From the NCBI GenBank assembly GCA_035535995.1, contig DATLOZ010000016.1, positions 124,001 through 188,000 of the forward strand: DNA of 64,000 nucleotides, read 5' to 3'. Below, in pieces: positions 44,292 through 52,562 of the stretch. Position 1 is the stretch's first letter. Each line of letters begins with the position of its first letter. Source of the DNA: JANYCO01 sp035535995. Lineage in GTDB: Bacteria > Bacteroidota > Bacteroidia > Cytophagales > Cytophagaceae. The notes beneath the pieces are model-generated. The model had not been told where the DNA came from. It worked only from the letters and a program-made list of their open reading frames with translations, and made no database searches. Position numbers and translations under genes: made by a program.

Positions 44292-44843
44292 TTATTTCGC
44301 AGCAGTTTTACCAGCTTTTCTTCTAACCACTTCATCCACGAAGCGAACACCTTTACCTTTGTATGGTTCAACTTTACGAAGTGATCTAATTTTAGCGGCT
44401 ACCTGGCCGATCAGTTGTTTATCAATTCCTTCTAGTGTAACAACCGGGTTCTTACCTTTTTCAGTTACCGCTTTTGCAGCGATTTCTGTAGGAAGAGCAA
44501 GGAAAATATTGTGTGAGTATCCAAGGCTAAGCTCAAGAATATTGCCGATAGCATTTGCTTTGAAACCCACTCCGACAAGCTCAAGATCAATTTTATATCC
44601 TTCGCTTACACCTTTAACCATATTAGCGATCAATGATCTGTAAAGACCATGAAGTGCTTTATGTCTTTTTTGATCTGTAGGACGGATAACTTCAATTTTA
44701 CCATCTGCTACATTTACTTTGATATCTGGATCAATCGCCTGTGTAAGAGTACCTTTAGGGCCTTTTACTACCACATTGTTGCCAGTTACTGTTACTTCTA
44801 CTTTAGCTGGCAGTGCGATGGGGTTTTTACCGATTCTTGACAT
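44292..44843 (-). CDS. rplF: 50S ribosomal protein L6
   Basis: 183 residues from the ATG at 44843 (SRIGKNPIALPAKVEV); the longer frame to 44903 overlaps the rpsH end and has no family support. Two L6 repeats are followed by the C-terminal PYKGKGVRFVDEVVRRKAGK motif. L6 lies near the factor-binding site. Confidence 0.97.
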   Translation of the reverse strand: MSRIGKNPIALPAKVEVTVTGNNVVVKGPKGTLTQAIDPDIKVNVADGKIEVIRPTDQKRHKALHGLYRSLIANMVKGVSEGYKIDLELVGVGFKANAIGNILELSLGYSHNIFLALPTEIAAKAVTEKGKNPVVTLEGIDKQLIGQVAAKIRSLRKVEPYKGKGVRFVDEVVRRKAGKTAAK

Positions 44844-44887
44844 ACTTTTATACTTTAATAAGTTGTAATCAACCTGTGAATTAATAA

Positions 44888-45283
44888 TTAATAAACGTAG
44901 CAAAGAACTTCGCCACCGATATGCATTTCTCTAGCTTCTTTATCAGAAACAACTCCTTTAGATGTAGAAAGGATTGCAATACCTAATCCATTAAGTACTC
45001 TTGGAAGTTCTTCTGCAGACTTATATTTTCTAAGACCTGGCTTACTCACTCTTTCCAAGTGTACAATCGCAGGTTCTTTATCAACTGGATTGTATTTCAA
45101 GGCAATTTTGATTGTACCTTGTACATTGCTATCCTCGAATTTATAGCTTTGAATGTACCCTTTATCATGAAGTACTTTTGTAATTTCCTTCTTGATATTA
45201 GAAGCAGGAATCTCTACAATGCGGTGTTTTGCTTTCACTGCATTTCTGAGTCTGGTCAGGTAATCTGCGATAGGATCAGTCAT
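44888..45283 (-). CDS. rpsH: 30S ribosomal protein S8
   Basis: 131 residues. TDPIADYLTRLRNAVKAKH at the start and the C-terminal GIAILSTSKGVVSDKEAREM are diagnostic. S8 is a primary 16S binder and, in E. coli, the translational repressor of the spc operon. It is preceded by an unusual 113-base gap with a hairpin and a possible promoter. Confidence 0.98.
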   Translation of the reverse strand: MTDPIADYLTRLRNAVKAKHRIVEIPASNIKKEITKVLHDKGYIQSYKFEDSNVQGTIKIALKYNPVDKEPAIVHLERVSKPGLRKYKSAEELPRVLNGLGIAILSTSKGVVSDKEAREMHIGGEVLCYVY

Positions 45284-45332
45284 ATCTATCTTTATTTTAT
45301 AATAAATTCGTTATCAGTCATTAAAATTTAAA

Positions 45333-45349
45333 AGCCCTGAAATAGGGCT
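45333..45349 (-). terminator. Hairpin with T-rich tail before rpsH (possible attenuator)
   Basis: Stem AGCCCT/AGGGCT (45333-45338 and 45344-45349), 5-base loop; on the - strand it is followed by TTTTAAATTTTAATG. A - strand TAACTTTG that fits the -7 consensus lies just upstream (45351-45358). Confidence 0.55.
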
Positions 45350-45396
45350 GCAAAGTTAAGAAAGTTTTCTAATAAAAAAAACAATCTTATGAATTA

Positions 45397-45666
45397 TTAC
45401 CAGCTTGCTTTGGTAACACCTGGGATTTTGCCTGCGTTTGCCATATCTCTAAAGAAATTACGGCAAATACCAAACTTTCTCATATATCCTTTTGGTCTAC
45501 CAGAAAGCTTACATCTATTGTGTAATCTTATAGGAGAAGCATTTTTAGGAAGTTTATCCAGACCTTCATAGTCGCCTGCTTCTTTAAGAGCTTTTCTTTT
45601 AGCAGCGTATTTAGCTACTGTTTTAACTCTTTTTCTTTCTCTTGCTTTTGCTGATTCTTTAGCCAT
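45397..45666 (-). CDS. rpsN: 30S ribosomal protein S14 (long zinc-free form)
   Basis: 89 residues with the long N-terminal helix AKESAKARERKRVKTVAKYA and the C-terminal GRPKGYMRKFGICRNFFRDM. The two CxxC zinc knuckles of short S14 are absent, so it is the zinc-independent form. It follows rplE by 5 bases. Confidence 0.97.
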   Translation of the reverse strand: MAKESAKARERKRVKTVAKYAAKRKALKEAGDYEGLDKLPKNASPIRLHNRCKLSGRPKGYMRKFGICRNFFRDMANAGKIPGVTKASW

Positions 45667-45671
45667 TTTAG

Positions 45672-46226
45672 TTATTTTTTAAGAGATGCGAAAGGCATAC
45701 CGAAAGCCTTTAGCAGTTCAAAACTTTCTTCGTCTGTAGTAGCGGTAGTAACAAAAGTAATATCCATACCAGAAATTTTTGCTACTTTATCGATGCTGAT
45801 CTCTGGGAAAATGATTTGCTCTTTTACACCAAGAGTATAGTTTCCTTTTCCATCAAAACCTTTATCGCTGATTCCTTTGAAGTCACGTACACGTGGAAGT
45901 GCCACGGTTACAAGTCTATCGAAGAATTCGTACATTTTTTCTCCTCTAAGAGTAACTTTTGCTCCGATAGGAACGCCAGCTCTTAATTTGAAGTTGGAGA
46001 TATCTTTTTTAGATTTAGTTGCCAGCGCTTTTTGACCAGTGATGGTAGTAAGCTCATCAACACCTACTTCTACTAATTTCTTATCTGCTACTGCAGCACC
46101 GATACCTTTATTAACCACAATCTTTGTGATCTTTGGTACCTGCATGATTGATTTGTACTGAAATTTAGATTTCAGAGCAGGTACAACCTCATTAAGGTAT
46201 TTATCTTTTAATCTCGGGTTAGCCAT
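45672..46226 (-). CDS. rplE: 50S ribosomal protein L5
   Basis: 184 residues. QVPKITKIVVNKGIGAAVAD and the RDFKGISDKGFDGKGNYTLG region are typical; it binds 5S rRNA and forms bridge B1b to S13. The ATG overlaps the rplX end by 8 bases, so translation is coupled. Confidence 0.98.
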   Translation of the reverse strand: MANPRLKDKYLNEVVPALKSKFQYKSIMQVPKITKIVVNKGIGAAVADKKLVEVGVDELTTITGQKALATKSKKDISNFKLRAGVPIGAKVTLRGEKMYEFFDRLVTVALPRVRDFKGISDKGFDGKGNYTLGVKEQIIFPEISIDKVAKISGMDITFVTTATTDEESFELLKAFGMPFASLKK

Positions 46227-46563
46227 TTTTTATTACCTCACCGGTCTTTTTAGAGTATCTAACTAATTTTTTATTGCTATCCAGCTTTCTACCTACCTTG
46301 GTAGCTTTGCCATTTTTAGGATCTTTCAGTTGAAGGTTGCTCACATGTATAGGAGCTTCTTTTTCTACGATGCTTCCTTGTGGCTTAGTAGCTGTAGGTT
46401 TCAGGTGTCTTTTCACCATATTCAAACCTTCTACGATGGCTTTGTTTTCAGAAACCAATACTTTAGAAACTTTGCCTTCTTTACCTTTAGAATCGCCAGC
46501 GATTACAATTACTGTATCGCCTTTGCGAATGTGTAGCTTTGTTACTTTATTCTTCTTTTCCAT
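46219..46563 (-). CDS. rplX: 50S ribosomal protein L24
   Basis: 114 residues. The KOW motif KLHIRKGDTVIVIAGDSKGK and EGLNMVKRHLKP identify it; it initiates 50S assembly. One base separates it from rplN, and its end overlaps rplE. Confidence 0.97.
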   Translation of the reverse strand: MEKKNKVTKLHIRKGDTVIVIAGDSKGKEGKVSKVLVSENKAIVEGLNMVKRHLKPTATKPQGSIVEKEAPIHVSNLQLKDPKNGKATKVGRKLDSNKKLVRYSKKTGEVIKNG

Positions 46564-46564
46564 A

Positions 46565-46933
46565 TTATAATACCTCCGGAGCTAAAGAAACGATTTTCAT
46601 AAATTGTTTTTCTCTCAGTTCTCTTGCTACTGGACCGAAGATACGAGTACCTCTTGGTTCGTCCTGGTTGTTCAACAACACGGCTGCGTTGTCAGAGAAT
46701 CTGATATAAGAACCATCTGGTCTTCTTATCTCCTTTTTAGTTCTTACGATCACGGCTTTTGAAACGGTTCCTTTTTTAACGTTTCCTGTGCTCAGCGCCG
46801 ACTTAACAGTGACTACAATTTTATCACCGATGGAAGCATACTTTCTCTTAGTACCGCCAAGTACTCTGATCACCAATACTTCTTTGGCTCCGCTATTGTC
46901 TGCTACCGTTAACCTGGATTCTTGCTGTATCAT
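46565..46933 (-). CDS. rplN: 50S ribosomal protein L14
   Basis: 122 residues. MIQQESRLTVADNSGAKEVL and GTRIFGPVARELREKQFMKI are near-invariant. It contacts 16S helix 44 (bridge B5/B8). A small CCGC/GCGG palindrome lies in the 47-base gap after rpsQ. Confidence 0.98.
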   Translation of the reverse strand: MIQQESRLTVADNSGAKEVLVIRVLGGTKRKYASIGDKIVVTVKSALSTGNVKKGTVSKAVIVRTKKEIRRPDGSYIRFSDNAAVLLNNQDEPRGTRIFGPVARELREKQFMKIVSLAPEVL

Positions 46934-46937
46934 TTTA

Positions 46938-46957
46938 TTTTAAATTTTGTCCGCTGG
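46938..46957. repeat. Short CCGC-GCGG palindrome between rpsQ and rplN
   Basis: TTGTCCGCTGGTGGCGGATA pairs TCCGC with GCGGA. It resembles the inner part of the palindrome at 30924-30975. Confidence 0.4.
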
Positions 46958-46980
46958 TGGCGGATATAATTAATTATTAA

Positions 46981-47238
46981 TTATTTTGCTTTCTCGATTA
47001 CTTCAACCAATCTCCAACGCTTAAGTTTGCTAAGAGGTCTGGTTTCCATAATTTTCACAACATCACCTATAGCACACTCATTTTTTTCATCATGAGCCAT
47101 AAATTTGGTAGTTTTCTTTACGAATTTACCGTACATGCCATGCTTTACTTTACGCTCTACTGCAACAGTGATAGATTTAGTCATTTTGTTACTTACGACT
47201 TTACCTACTCTTTCTTTTCTAAAATTTCTTTCTTCCAT
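46981..47238 (-). CDS. rpsQ: 30S ribosomal protein S17
   Basis: 85 residues. RKERVGKVVSNKMTKSITV and CAIGDVVKIMETRPLSKLKR are the S17 OB-fold signatures. Early 16S assembly protein. It lies 11 bases after rpmC. Confidence 0.97.
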   Translation of the reverse strand: MEERNFRKERVGKVVSNKMTKSITVAVERKVKHGMYGKFVKKTTKFMAHDEKNECAIGDVVKIMETRPLSKLKRWRLVEVIEKAK

Positions 47239-47249
47239 TTCTTTAAGAA

Positions 47250-47441
47250 TTATTGTTGTTTAGCATGTAGCACTGTTTTAAGCCTAGCTACTACTTTTTT
47301 AGTTTCTCTAATCTTCATAGGATTTTCTATAGGAGAAACAGCATGTCCGAATTTTAACCTTCTTAGGTTTTCTTCTTCGGCAGCGATCTGGGTATTTAGT
47401 TCTTCTACTGACAGATCTTGAATGTTAACTTTCTTTTTCAT
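47250..47441 (-). CDS. rpmC: 50S ribosomal protein L29
   Basis: 63 residues, two helices: DLSVEELNTQIAAEEENLRR and PMKIRETKKVVARLKTVL. It sits at the peptide exit tunnel next to L23. It follows rplP by 5 bases. Confidence 0.95.
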   Translation of the reverse strand: MKKKVNIQDLSVEELNTQIAAEEENLRRLKFGHAVSPIENPMKIRETKKVVARLKTVLHAKQQ

Positions 47442-47446
47442 AAATG

Positions 47447-47866
47447 TTATGCAACGTAGTCAGGACGTACAACAAAGCTTGTTCTTACTGGTAATTTCTG
47501 AGCCGCAAGTCTCATAGAGTCTTGTGCTACTTGTAATGTTACACCAGCTGATTCGAAAATGATAGTACCGGGTTTTACTACTGCTACCCAATATTCCGGA
47601 GCTCCTTTACCTTTACCCATACGTACTTCAGCAGGTTTTTTAGTGATTGGTTTATCAGGGAATATTCTGATCCAAACTTGACCTTCTCTTTTCATTGCAC
47701 GAGTAACAGAGATACGAGCTGCCTCTAACTGACGAGCAGTGATTCTACCTGGCTCCAATGCTTTGATTGCAAATGTACCGAAAGAGATGATAGCGCCTCT
47801 TGTAGCAACACCTCTTACTCTACCTTTTTGCTGTTTTCTGTATGTTGTTCTTTTAGGTTGTAACAT
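47447..47866 (-). CDS. rplP: 50S ribosomal protein L16
   Basis: 139 residues. MLQPKRTTYRKQQKGRVRGV, ITARQLEAARISVTRAMKR and the GKGAPEYWVAVVKPG loop are intact. It helps shape the A-site tRNA region. A 40-base gap separates it from rpsC. Confidence 0.98.
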   Translation of the reverse strand: MLQPKRTTYRKQQKGRVRGVATRGAIISFGTFAIKALEPGRITARQLEAARISVTRAMKREGQVWIRIFPDKPITKKPAEVRMGKGKGAPEYWVAVVKPGTIIFESAGVTLQVAQDSMRLAAQKLPVRTSFVVRPDYVA

Positions 47867-47906
47867 TGTATTAATATTTTAACCTGGAAATTAACTCCAG
47901 AGATTA

Positions 47907-48692
47907 TTATTTATCTGATCTTCTTTTGTTATGACCACCTTTATTATGACCACCTCTGTTATCAGGTCTTCTTCTCTTTGGTCCGTCGTTTTCGTTGGTA
48001 TTTGAATTACCCCCCCCAGCATTTGCATTTGCGGTCATTACTCCTATATTTGGAGAAAGATCTCTTTTGCCATAAACTTCGCCTTTGAAGATCCAAACTT
48101 TCACACCGATTTTACCATAAACGGTTTGTGCTTCAGAGATTGCATAATCTACATCAGCTCTAAGAGTGTGAAGAGGTACTCTACCTTCTTTGTATCCTTC
48201 CGTTCTTGCCATTTCAGCACCGCCAAGACGACCGGATAATCTAACTTTGATACCTAGTGCTCCTACTCTCATAGTAGCTGCGATCGCTTGTTTCATTGCT
48301 CTTCTGAAAGAAATTCTTCCTTCAAGTTGAGAAGCGATTGACTCTCCTACCAGTTTAGCATCAAGCTCAGGTCTTTTGATCTCGAAGATGTTGATCTGAA
48401 CATCTTTGTTCGTGATCTTTTTCAACTCTTCTTTAATTTTATCTACTTCAGCTCCTCCTTTACCAATTACAACACCTGGACGTGCAGTATTGATTGTAAG
48501 AGTGATTCTTTTCAGTGTTCTTTCAATTACGATTTTAGAAATACCACCTTTAGGGATACGAGCAGCTACATATTTTCTGATTCTTTCATCTTCGATCAAT
48601 TTATCTGAAAATGTTTTTCCGCCGTACCAGTTGGAATCCCAACCTTTAACAACACCTAGTCTGAAGCCTACCGGGCTAACCTTTTGTCCCAT
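47907..48692 (-). CDS. rpsC: 30S ribosomal protein S3 with extended tail
   Basis: 261 residues. MGQKVSPVGFRLGVVKGWDS, the KH domain (PGVVIGKGGAEVDKIKEEL) and GRLGGAEMARTEGYKEGRVP are normal. After residue 225 there is an added low-complexity tail with Asn, Gly and Arg (GGGNSNTNENDGPKRRRPDN onward). Three Gly codons in the tail form a run of eight G on the coding strand (48010-48017). Confidence 0.97.
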   Translation of the reverse strand: MGQKVSPVGFRLGVVKGWDSNWYGGKTFSDKLIEDERIRKYVAARIPKGGISKIVIERTLKRITLTINTARPGVVIGKGGAEVDKIKEELKKITNKDVQINIFEIKRPELDAKLVGESIASQLEGRISFRRAMKQAIAATMRVGALGIKVRLSGRLGGAEMARTEGYKEGRVPLHTLRADVDYAISEAQTVYGKIGVKVWIFKGEVYGKRDLSPNIGVMTANANAGGGNSNTNENDGPKRRRPDNRGGHNKGGHNKRRSDK

Positions 48693-48697
48693 GAGTA

Positions 48698-49261
48698 TTA
48701 TTTATCAGTTTTCTTAGTTGATTTCTTTGTTTCTTTTTTCTCAGCAGTAGCTGTTGACTTCGTAGAAGTTTTTGCTTTCTTATCAGCTTTTTCTTCTTTC
48801 TTCTCTTCTGCTACTACTTTTTTAACAAGTAGTTCAGGAGCGACAAGGCTATCTACTTCAAGCGTAACGTGGTTAGATCTTTTTCTAACTCTGTATCCTC
48901 TTCCTTGTGGAGCTGGTCTCATTCTTTTCAGAACAGTACCACCATCTACAAAAATATTTTTAACATATAGGTCAGCATCTTCAATGTTTACCGAAGCATT
49001 TTTATTGCTCCAGTCAGAGATAGCAGCTAACAACAATTTTTCTAATCTTGCAGCACCTTGTTTCGCCTGGAATTTAAGGATTGGAAGAGCCTCGTTAACT
49101 CTTTTTCCTCTGATTAGATCTGCTACCAGTCTCATCTTTCTTGTAGACGTAGGAACATCGTTTAATTTGGCTACTGTAGCGCCTTGAGCTTTCGCTAGTT
49201 TGGCAGCTTCTTTTTTCTGCCTTTTTATTACCGATCTTCTTGGTTTAATTCCTGTTTCCAT
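48698..49261 (-). CDS. rplV: 50S ribosomal protein L22 with Lys-rich tail
   Basis: 187 residues. The core has NDVPTSTRKMRLVADLIRGK and APQGRGYRVRKRSNHVTLEV, with the hairpin that lines the exit tunnel. From about residue 145 the tail is almost only Lys, Glu, Ser, Thr and Ala, absent in E. coli (110 residues). The N-terminus also has about 30 extra basic residues. Confidence 0.96.
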   Translation of the reverse strand: METGIKPRRSVIKRQKKEAAKLAKAQGATVAKLNDVPTSTRKMRLVADLIRGKRVNEALPILKFQAKQGAARLEKLLLAAISDWSNKNASVNIEDADLYVKNIFVDGGTVLKRMRPAPQGRGYRVRKRSNHVTLEVDSLVAPELLVKKVVAEEKKEEKADKKAKTSTKSTATAEKKETKKSTKKTDK

Positions 49262-49276
49262 CTCAACAATGATTTA

Positions 49277-49546
49277 TTATCCTTTTTTAGCAGCAGTATG
49301 TCCTTTGAATACTCTGGTAGGAGCAAATTCTCCCATCTTGTGACCAACCATGTTTTCCGTAACAAACACAGGTATAAATTTATTGCCGTTGTGTACAGCA
49401 AATGTATGTCCTACGAAGTCTGGAGATATAGTAGATCTTCTTGACCATGTTTTAATCACAGATTTCTTACCAGATTCGTTCATAACATCTACTTTGTTAG
49501 AAAGTCTGTAATCAATATAAGGTCCTTTTTTTATCGAACGTCCCAT
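49277..49546 (-). CDS. rpsS: 30S ribosomal protein S19
   Basis: 89 residues. GRSIKKGPYIDYRLSNKVDV, TWSRRSTISPDFVGHTFAVH and HKMGEFAPTRVFKGH are near-invariant. It pairs with S13 in the 30S head. It follows rplB by 19 bases. Confidence 0.98.
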   Translation of the reverse strand: MGRSIKKGPYIDYRLSNKVDVMNESGKKSVIKTWSRRSTISPDFVGHTFAVHNGNKFIPVFVTENMVGHKMGEFAPTRVFKGHTAAKKG

Positions 49547-49565
49547 TTCTATTCAATTCAAATGT

Positions 49566-50390
49566 TTATTTTTTTCTTCTAGCGATGATTAAGTTTTTAG
49601 AATACTTAGTCAAGCTTCTTGTCTTCTTACCTTTAGCAAGTAGACCTTTTCTAGAGCGTGGATGTCCTCCGGATGCTCTACCTTCACCACCACCCATTGG
49701 GTGATCGACAGGGTTCATTGCGACAGGTCTAGTTCTTGGTCTGATGCCTTTCCATCTGTTTCTACCAGCTTTACCTACTTTAGTATTCATGTGGTCTCCA
49801 TTGGAAACAGCTCCTACTGTAGCCATACAAGTAGAAAGAACTAATCTCATTTCACCGGAAGGCAATTTCAATGTTGCATATTTACCATCACGAGCTACTA
49901 GTTGAGCATAAGAACCAGCACTTCTTGCCATTGCTCCACCTTTGCCTACTTTTAGTTCGATGTTGTGAACTACAGTACCCATTGGCATTTCAGAAAGCGG
50001 AAGTGCATTTCCTAATTCTGGAGCAACTGATTTTCCTGATTTAAGTTCAGTACCAACTTTCAATCCTTGAGGAGCCAGAATATATCTTTTTTCTCCGTCT
50101 GCATATTGAAGCAGCGCAATTCTAGCCGTTCTGTTTGGATCGTACTCAATTGTTTTAACAATTGCAGGGATATCAAACTTATCTCTTTTAAAATCGATGA
50201 TACGGTATTGTCTTTTATGTCCACCACCTATATAGCGCATGGTCATTTTACCAGAGTCATTTCTACCACCTGATTTCTTAACGCTTGTAACCAATGACTT
50301 TTCAGGTCTGTTGTGAGTGATCTCCTCAAAAGTAGGAGCTACCCTGAATCTGGTACCTGGTGTTATCGGTCTTAATTTCTTGATTGCCAT
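49566..50390 (-). CDS. rplB: 50S ribosomal protein L2
   Basis: 274 residues. MAIKKLRPITPGTRFRVAP and the C-terminal RPVAMNPVDHPMGGGEGRAS, with the His needed near the peptidyl-transferase centre, are present. Normal length. It follows rplW by 13 bases. Confidence 0.98.
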   Translation of the reverse strand: MAIKKLRPITPGTRFRVAPTFEEITHNRPEKSLVTSVKKSGGRNDSGKMTMRYIGGGHKRQYRIIDFKRDKFDIPAIVKTIEYDPNRTARIALLQYADGEKRYILAPQGLKVGTELKSGKSVAPELGNALPLSEMPMGTVVHNIELKVGKGGAMARSAGSYAQLVARDGKYATLKLPSGEMRLVLSTCMATVGAVSNGDHMNTKVGKAGRNRWKGIRPRTRPVAMNPVDHPMGGGEGRASGGHPRSRKGLLAKGKKTRSLTKYSKNLIIARRKK

Positions 50391-50403
50391 TTTCAGTTAA
50401 ATA

Positions 50404-50694
50404 TTAAATGCCACTATAAATATCTATCACTTCGCCTTCAGCTACTTTTACAATAGCTTTTTTGTAAGAAGTTGTTCTCCCGCTAAGCACTCCTGATTTG
50501 GAGTATCTGCTTTTGGATTTACCACGACAGATCATGGTATTGATTTCTTCTACATTCACACCATAAATTTTTTCTATGGCTCTTTTGATCTCCACTTTAT
50601 TGGATTTCTTATCTACTACGAATCCGTACTTACCTTTTTCGTTAAGGGTAGCAACTTTCTCCGTAATAAGTGGTTTTATCAGAATATTTTTCAT
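50404..50694 (-). CDS. rplW: 50S ribosomal protein L23
   Basis: 96 residues. ILIKPLITEKVATLNEKGKY and the VEIKRAIEKIYGVNVEEINT helix are characteristic. It is the docking site for trigger factor and SRP at the tunnel exit. It follows rplD by 7 bases. Confidence 0.97.
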   Translation of the reverse strand: MKNILIKPLITEKVATLNEKGKYGFVVDKKSNKVEIKRAIEKIYGVNVEEINTMICRGKSKSRYSKSGVLSGRTTSYKKAIVKVAEGEVIDIYSGI

Positions 50695-50701
50695 CTTCGT
50701 A

Positions 50702-51328
50702 TTAGTTCAATAAAGCTTCTAATTTCTGTACAGCACCTTCTGCTACAATTAGTTTGTCAGCGTTAAGTACTTCGTAAGTATTCAGATCGTTTACAGTAAC
50801 AACTTTTGCTCTTGAGATATTTCTTGAAGACAATACGATGTTCTTATCTACTTCTGGTAGAACGAAAAGTGTTTTTGTATTCAAAAGAGAAAGTTGAGTA
50901 AGGATTGTAAGGAACTCCGAAGTTTTTGGAGCTTCCATTTTAAAGTTTTCCAGAACAGAAATACTTTTATCTTTTACTTTGTGAGCAATTGCAGATTGTC
51001 TTGCAAGAGCTTTTACTTTTTTATTCAGCTTAAAGCTATAATCTCTTGGTTTTGGACCGAAGATAGTACCACCTCCTACGAATACAGGAGATTTACGGCT
51101 ACCAGCACGAGCGCCACCGGTACCTTTTTGTTTCTTTAGTTTTTTAGTAGAGAAGGATACTTCAGCTCTTTCTTTTGCTTTGTGTGTACCTTGTCTTTTG
51201 TTCGCCAGGTGTTGCTTAACATCCAGGTAAATCGCATGATCATTTGGTTCGATCGCGAACAGTGCATCAGACAAAGTAACTTTTCTGCCTGTATCTTTCC
51301 CTTTAATATTGATTACTGAAAGTTCCAT
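50702..51328 (-). CDS. rplD: 50S ribosomal protein L4
   Basis: 208 residues from the ATG at 51328 (MELSVINIKGKDTGRKV), one base after the rplC stop; a longer frame to 51340 would overlap rplC. The tunnel loop KKLKKQKGTGGARAGSRKSP and GGGTIFGPKPRDY are conserved. In E. coli L4 represses the S10 operon; no such leader is recognisable here. Confidence 0.97.
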   Translation of the reverse strand: MELSVINIKGKDTGRKVTLSDALFAIEPNDHAIYLDVKQHLANKRQGTHKAKERAEVSFSTKKLKKQKGTGGARAGSRKSPVFVGGGTIFGPKPRDYSFKLNKKVKALARQSAIAHKVKDKSISVLENFKMEAPKTSEFLTILTQLSLLNTKTLFVLPEVDKNIVLSSRNISRAKVVTVNDLNTYEVLNADKLIVAEGAVQKLEALLN

Positions 51329-51329
51329 G

Positions 51330-51950
51330 TTACTTCTCAAGAATTACGAATGAATTAATTGATCCTGGGAGTGATCCACCTATTACAAGAAGATTTTTTT
51401 CAGGATATAATTTCAAAACTGGTAGGTTTTGAACTTTGGTTCTTTGATTTCCCATGCGGCCAGCCATTCTAATTCCTGGGAATACTCTCGCAGGGAATGA
51501 GCATGAACCGATAGAACCAGCGTGTCTTGCTCTGTTGTGTTGACCGTGTGTCTGGCCACCCACTCCACTGAAGTTGTGTCTTTTTACCACACCTTGGAAA
51601 CCTCTACCTTTAGAAGTACCAACTGCATCGATAAAATCACCTTCTGCAAATACATCGCTCACTGTAAGAGTGTCGCCGAGGTTAAGTGCTTTTTCAAATG
51701 TTTTGAACTCCGCTAATTTAGCTTTTGGAGTTGTGTTGGCTCTCTTGAAGTGACCGACCATTGATTGAGCGGTGTTCTTCTCTTTCTTTTCGCTGAAACC
51801 TAACTGTATGGCTTTGTATCCATCTTTTTCAGTCGTTTTCACTTGCGTTACTACACAAGGTCCAACTTCAACAAGAGTACATCCGACTGCTTTTCCTTCA
51901 GCATCGTAGTAGCTTGTCATTCCTATCTTTTTTCCTATTAACCCGGACAT
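51330..51950 (-). CDS. rplC: 50S ribosomal protein L3
   Basis: 206 residues. SGLIGKKIGMTSYYDAEGK, the loop VGGQTHGQHNRARHAGSIGS and GNQRTKVQNLPVLKLYPEKN are typical. It is the first gene of the S10-type transcription unit, 70 bases after a consensus promoter. Confidence 0.98.
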   Translation of the reverse strand: MSGLIGKKIGMTSYYDAEGKAVGCTLVEVGPCVVTQVKTTEKDGYKAIQLGFSEKKEKNTAQSMVGHFKRANTTPKAKLAEFKTFEKALNLGDTLTVSDVFAEGDFIDAVGTSKGRGFQGVVKRHNFSGVGGQTHGQHNRARHAGSIGSCSFPARVFPGIRMAGRMGNQRTKVQNLPVLKLYPEKNLLVIGGSLPGSINSFVILEK

Positions 51951-52019
51951 TTTATATCAGTGTTATTTGATTACTAGTCTTTTATATTTACTAACCCCAC
52001 AATCCTCCAAAACGGACTG

Positions 52020-52050
52020 CAAAGGTAGTGAAAAATAAATTGCATGCAAA
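52020..52050 (-). promoter_or_regulatory. Consensus promoter of the rplC-rplQ cluster
   Basis: On the - strand: TTTG (52050-52047), 19 bases, TACCTTTG (52027-52020), an exact TTTG-N19-TAnnTTTG match. The predicted leader to the rplC ATG is about 60 bases. Confidence 0.82.
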
Positions 52051-52153
52051 AATTGGCTACAATTTATTTTCAGTTAATCTCTATTTTCGACGTACTACCG
52101 ATAATTTGCATGGGATGCGCCAACTTTTCCGGTAATACTTTATGTTGGCAGGG

Positions 52154-52190
52154 GGTCAAAAAAAGTACCCGGAGATTAGGGGGTACTTTT
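52154..52190 (-). terminator. Rho-independent terminator after rpsJ
   Basis: Stem AAAAGTACCC/GGGTACTTTT (52161-52170 and 52181-52190), 10-base loop; on the - strand it is followed by a T-run up to TTGACC. It ends rpsL-rpsG-fusA-rpsJ about 28 bases after the rpsJ stop. Confidence 0.88.
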
Positions 52191-52217
52191 CGATAATTAT
52201 GTTTCTAAAAGCCTTTA

Positions 52218-52523
52218 TCAGACTTTGATTTCAACTTCTACACCGCTTGGTAATTCAAGCTTCATTAGGGCGTCTACAGTTTTGCTAGAAGTAGAGTAGA
52301 TATCAACCAATCTTTTGTAAGTACAAAGCTGGAATTGCTCTCTTGCTTTTTTGTTCACGTGTGGAGATCTCAACACAGTGAAAACTTCTTTTTCTGTAGG
52401 AAGTGGAATTGGACCACTCACCACCGCGCCTGTAGCTTTCACTGCACGCACGATCTTCTCAGAAGATTTATCAACCAGATTATGGTCGAAGGATTTTAGT
52501 TTTATTCTTATCTTTTGGTTCAT
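52218..52523 (-). CDS. rpsJ: 30S ribosomal protein S10
   Basis: 101 residues. QKIRIKLKSFDHNLVDKS and GPIPLPTEKEVFTVLRSPHV are near-invariant. S10 also acts in NusB-dependent antitermination. Here it ends the str-type unit after fusA, and a terminator and new promoter separate it from rplC, with which it is co-transcribed in E. coli. Confidence 0.98.
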   Translation of the reverse strand: MNQKIRIKLKSFDHNLVDKSSEKIVRAVKATGAVVSGPIPLPTEKEVFTVLRSPHVNKKAREQFQLCTYKRLVDIYSTSSKTVDALMKLELPSGVEVEIKV

Positions 52524-52562
52524 ACTGATGTTCTTTATCAGTTATATTTAAATCTCTAATAC

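Noticed and set aside
48684..49187. A 167-codon + strand frame opposite rplV
   Set aside because: Shadow of the Lys-rich L22 coding sequence; Ser/Phe-rich translation typical of antisense frames.
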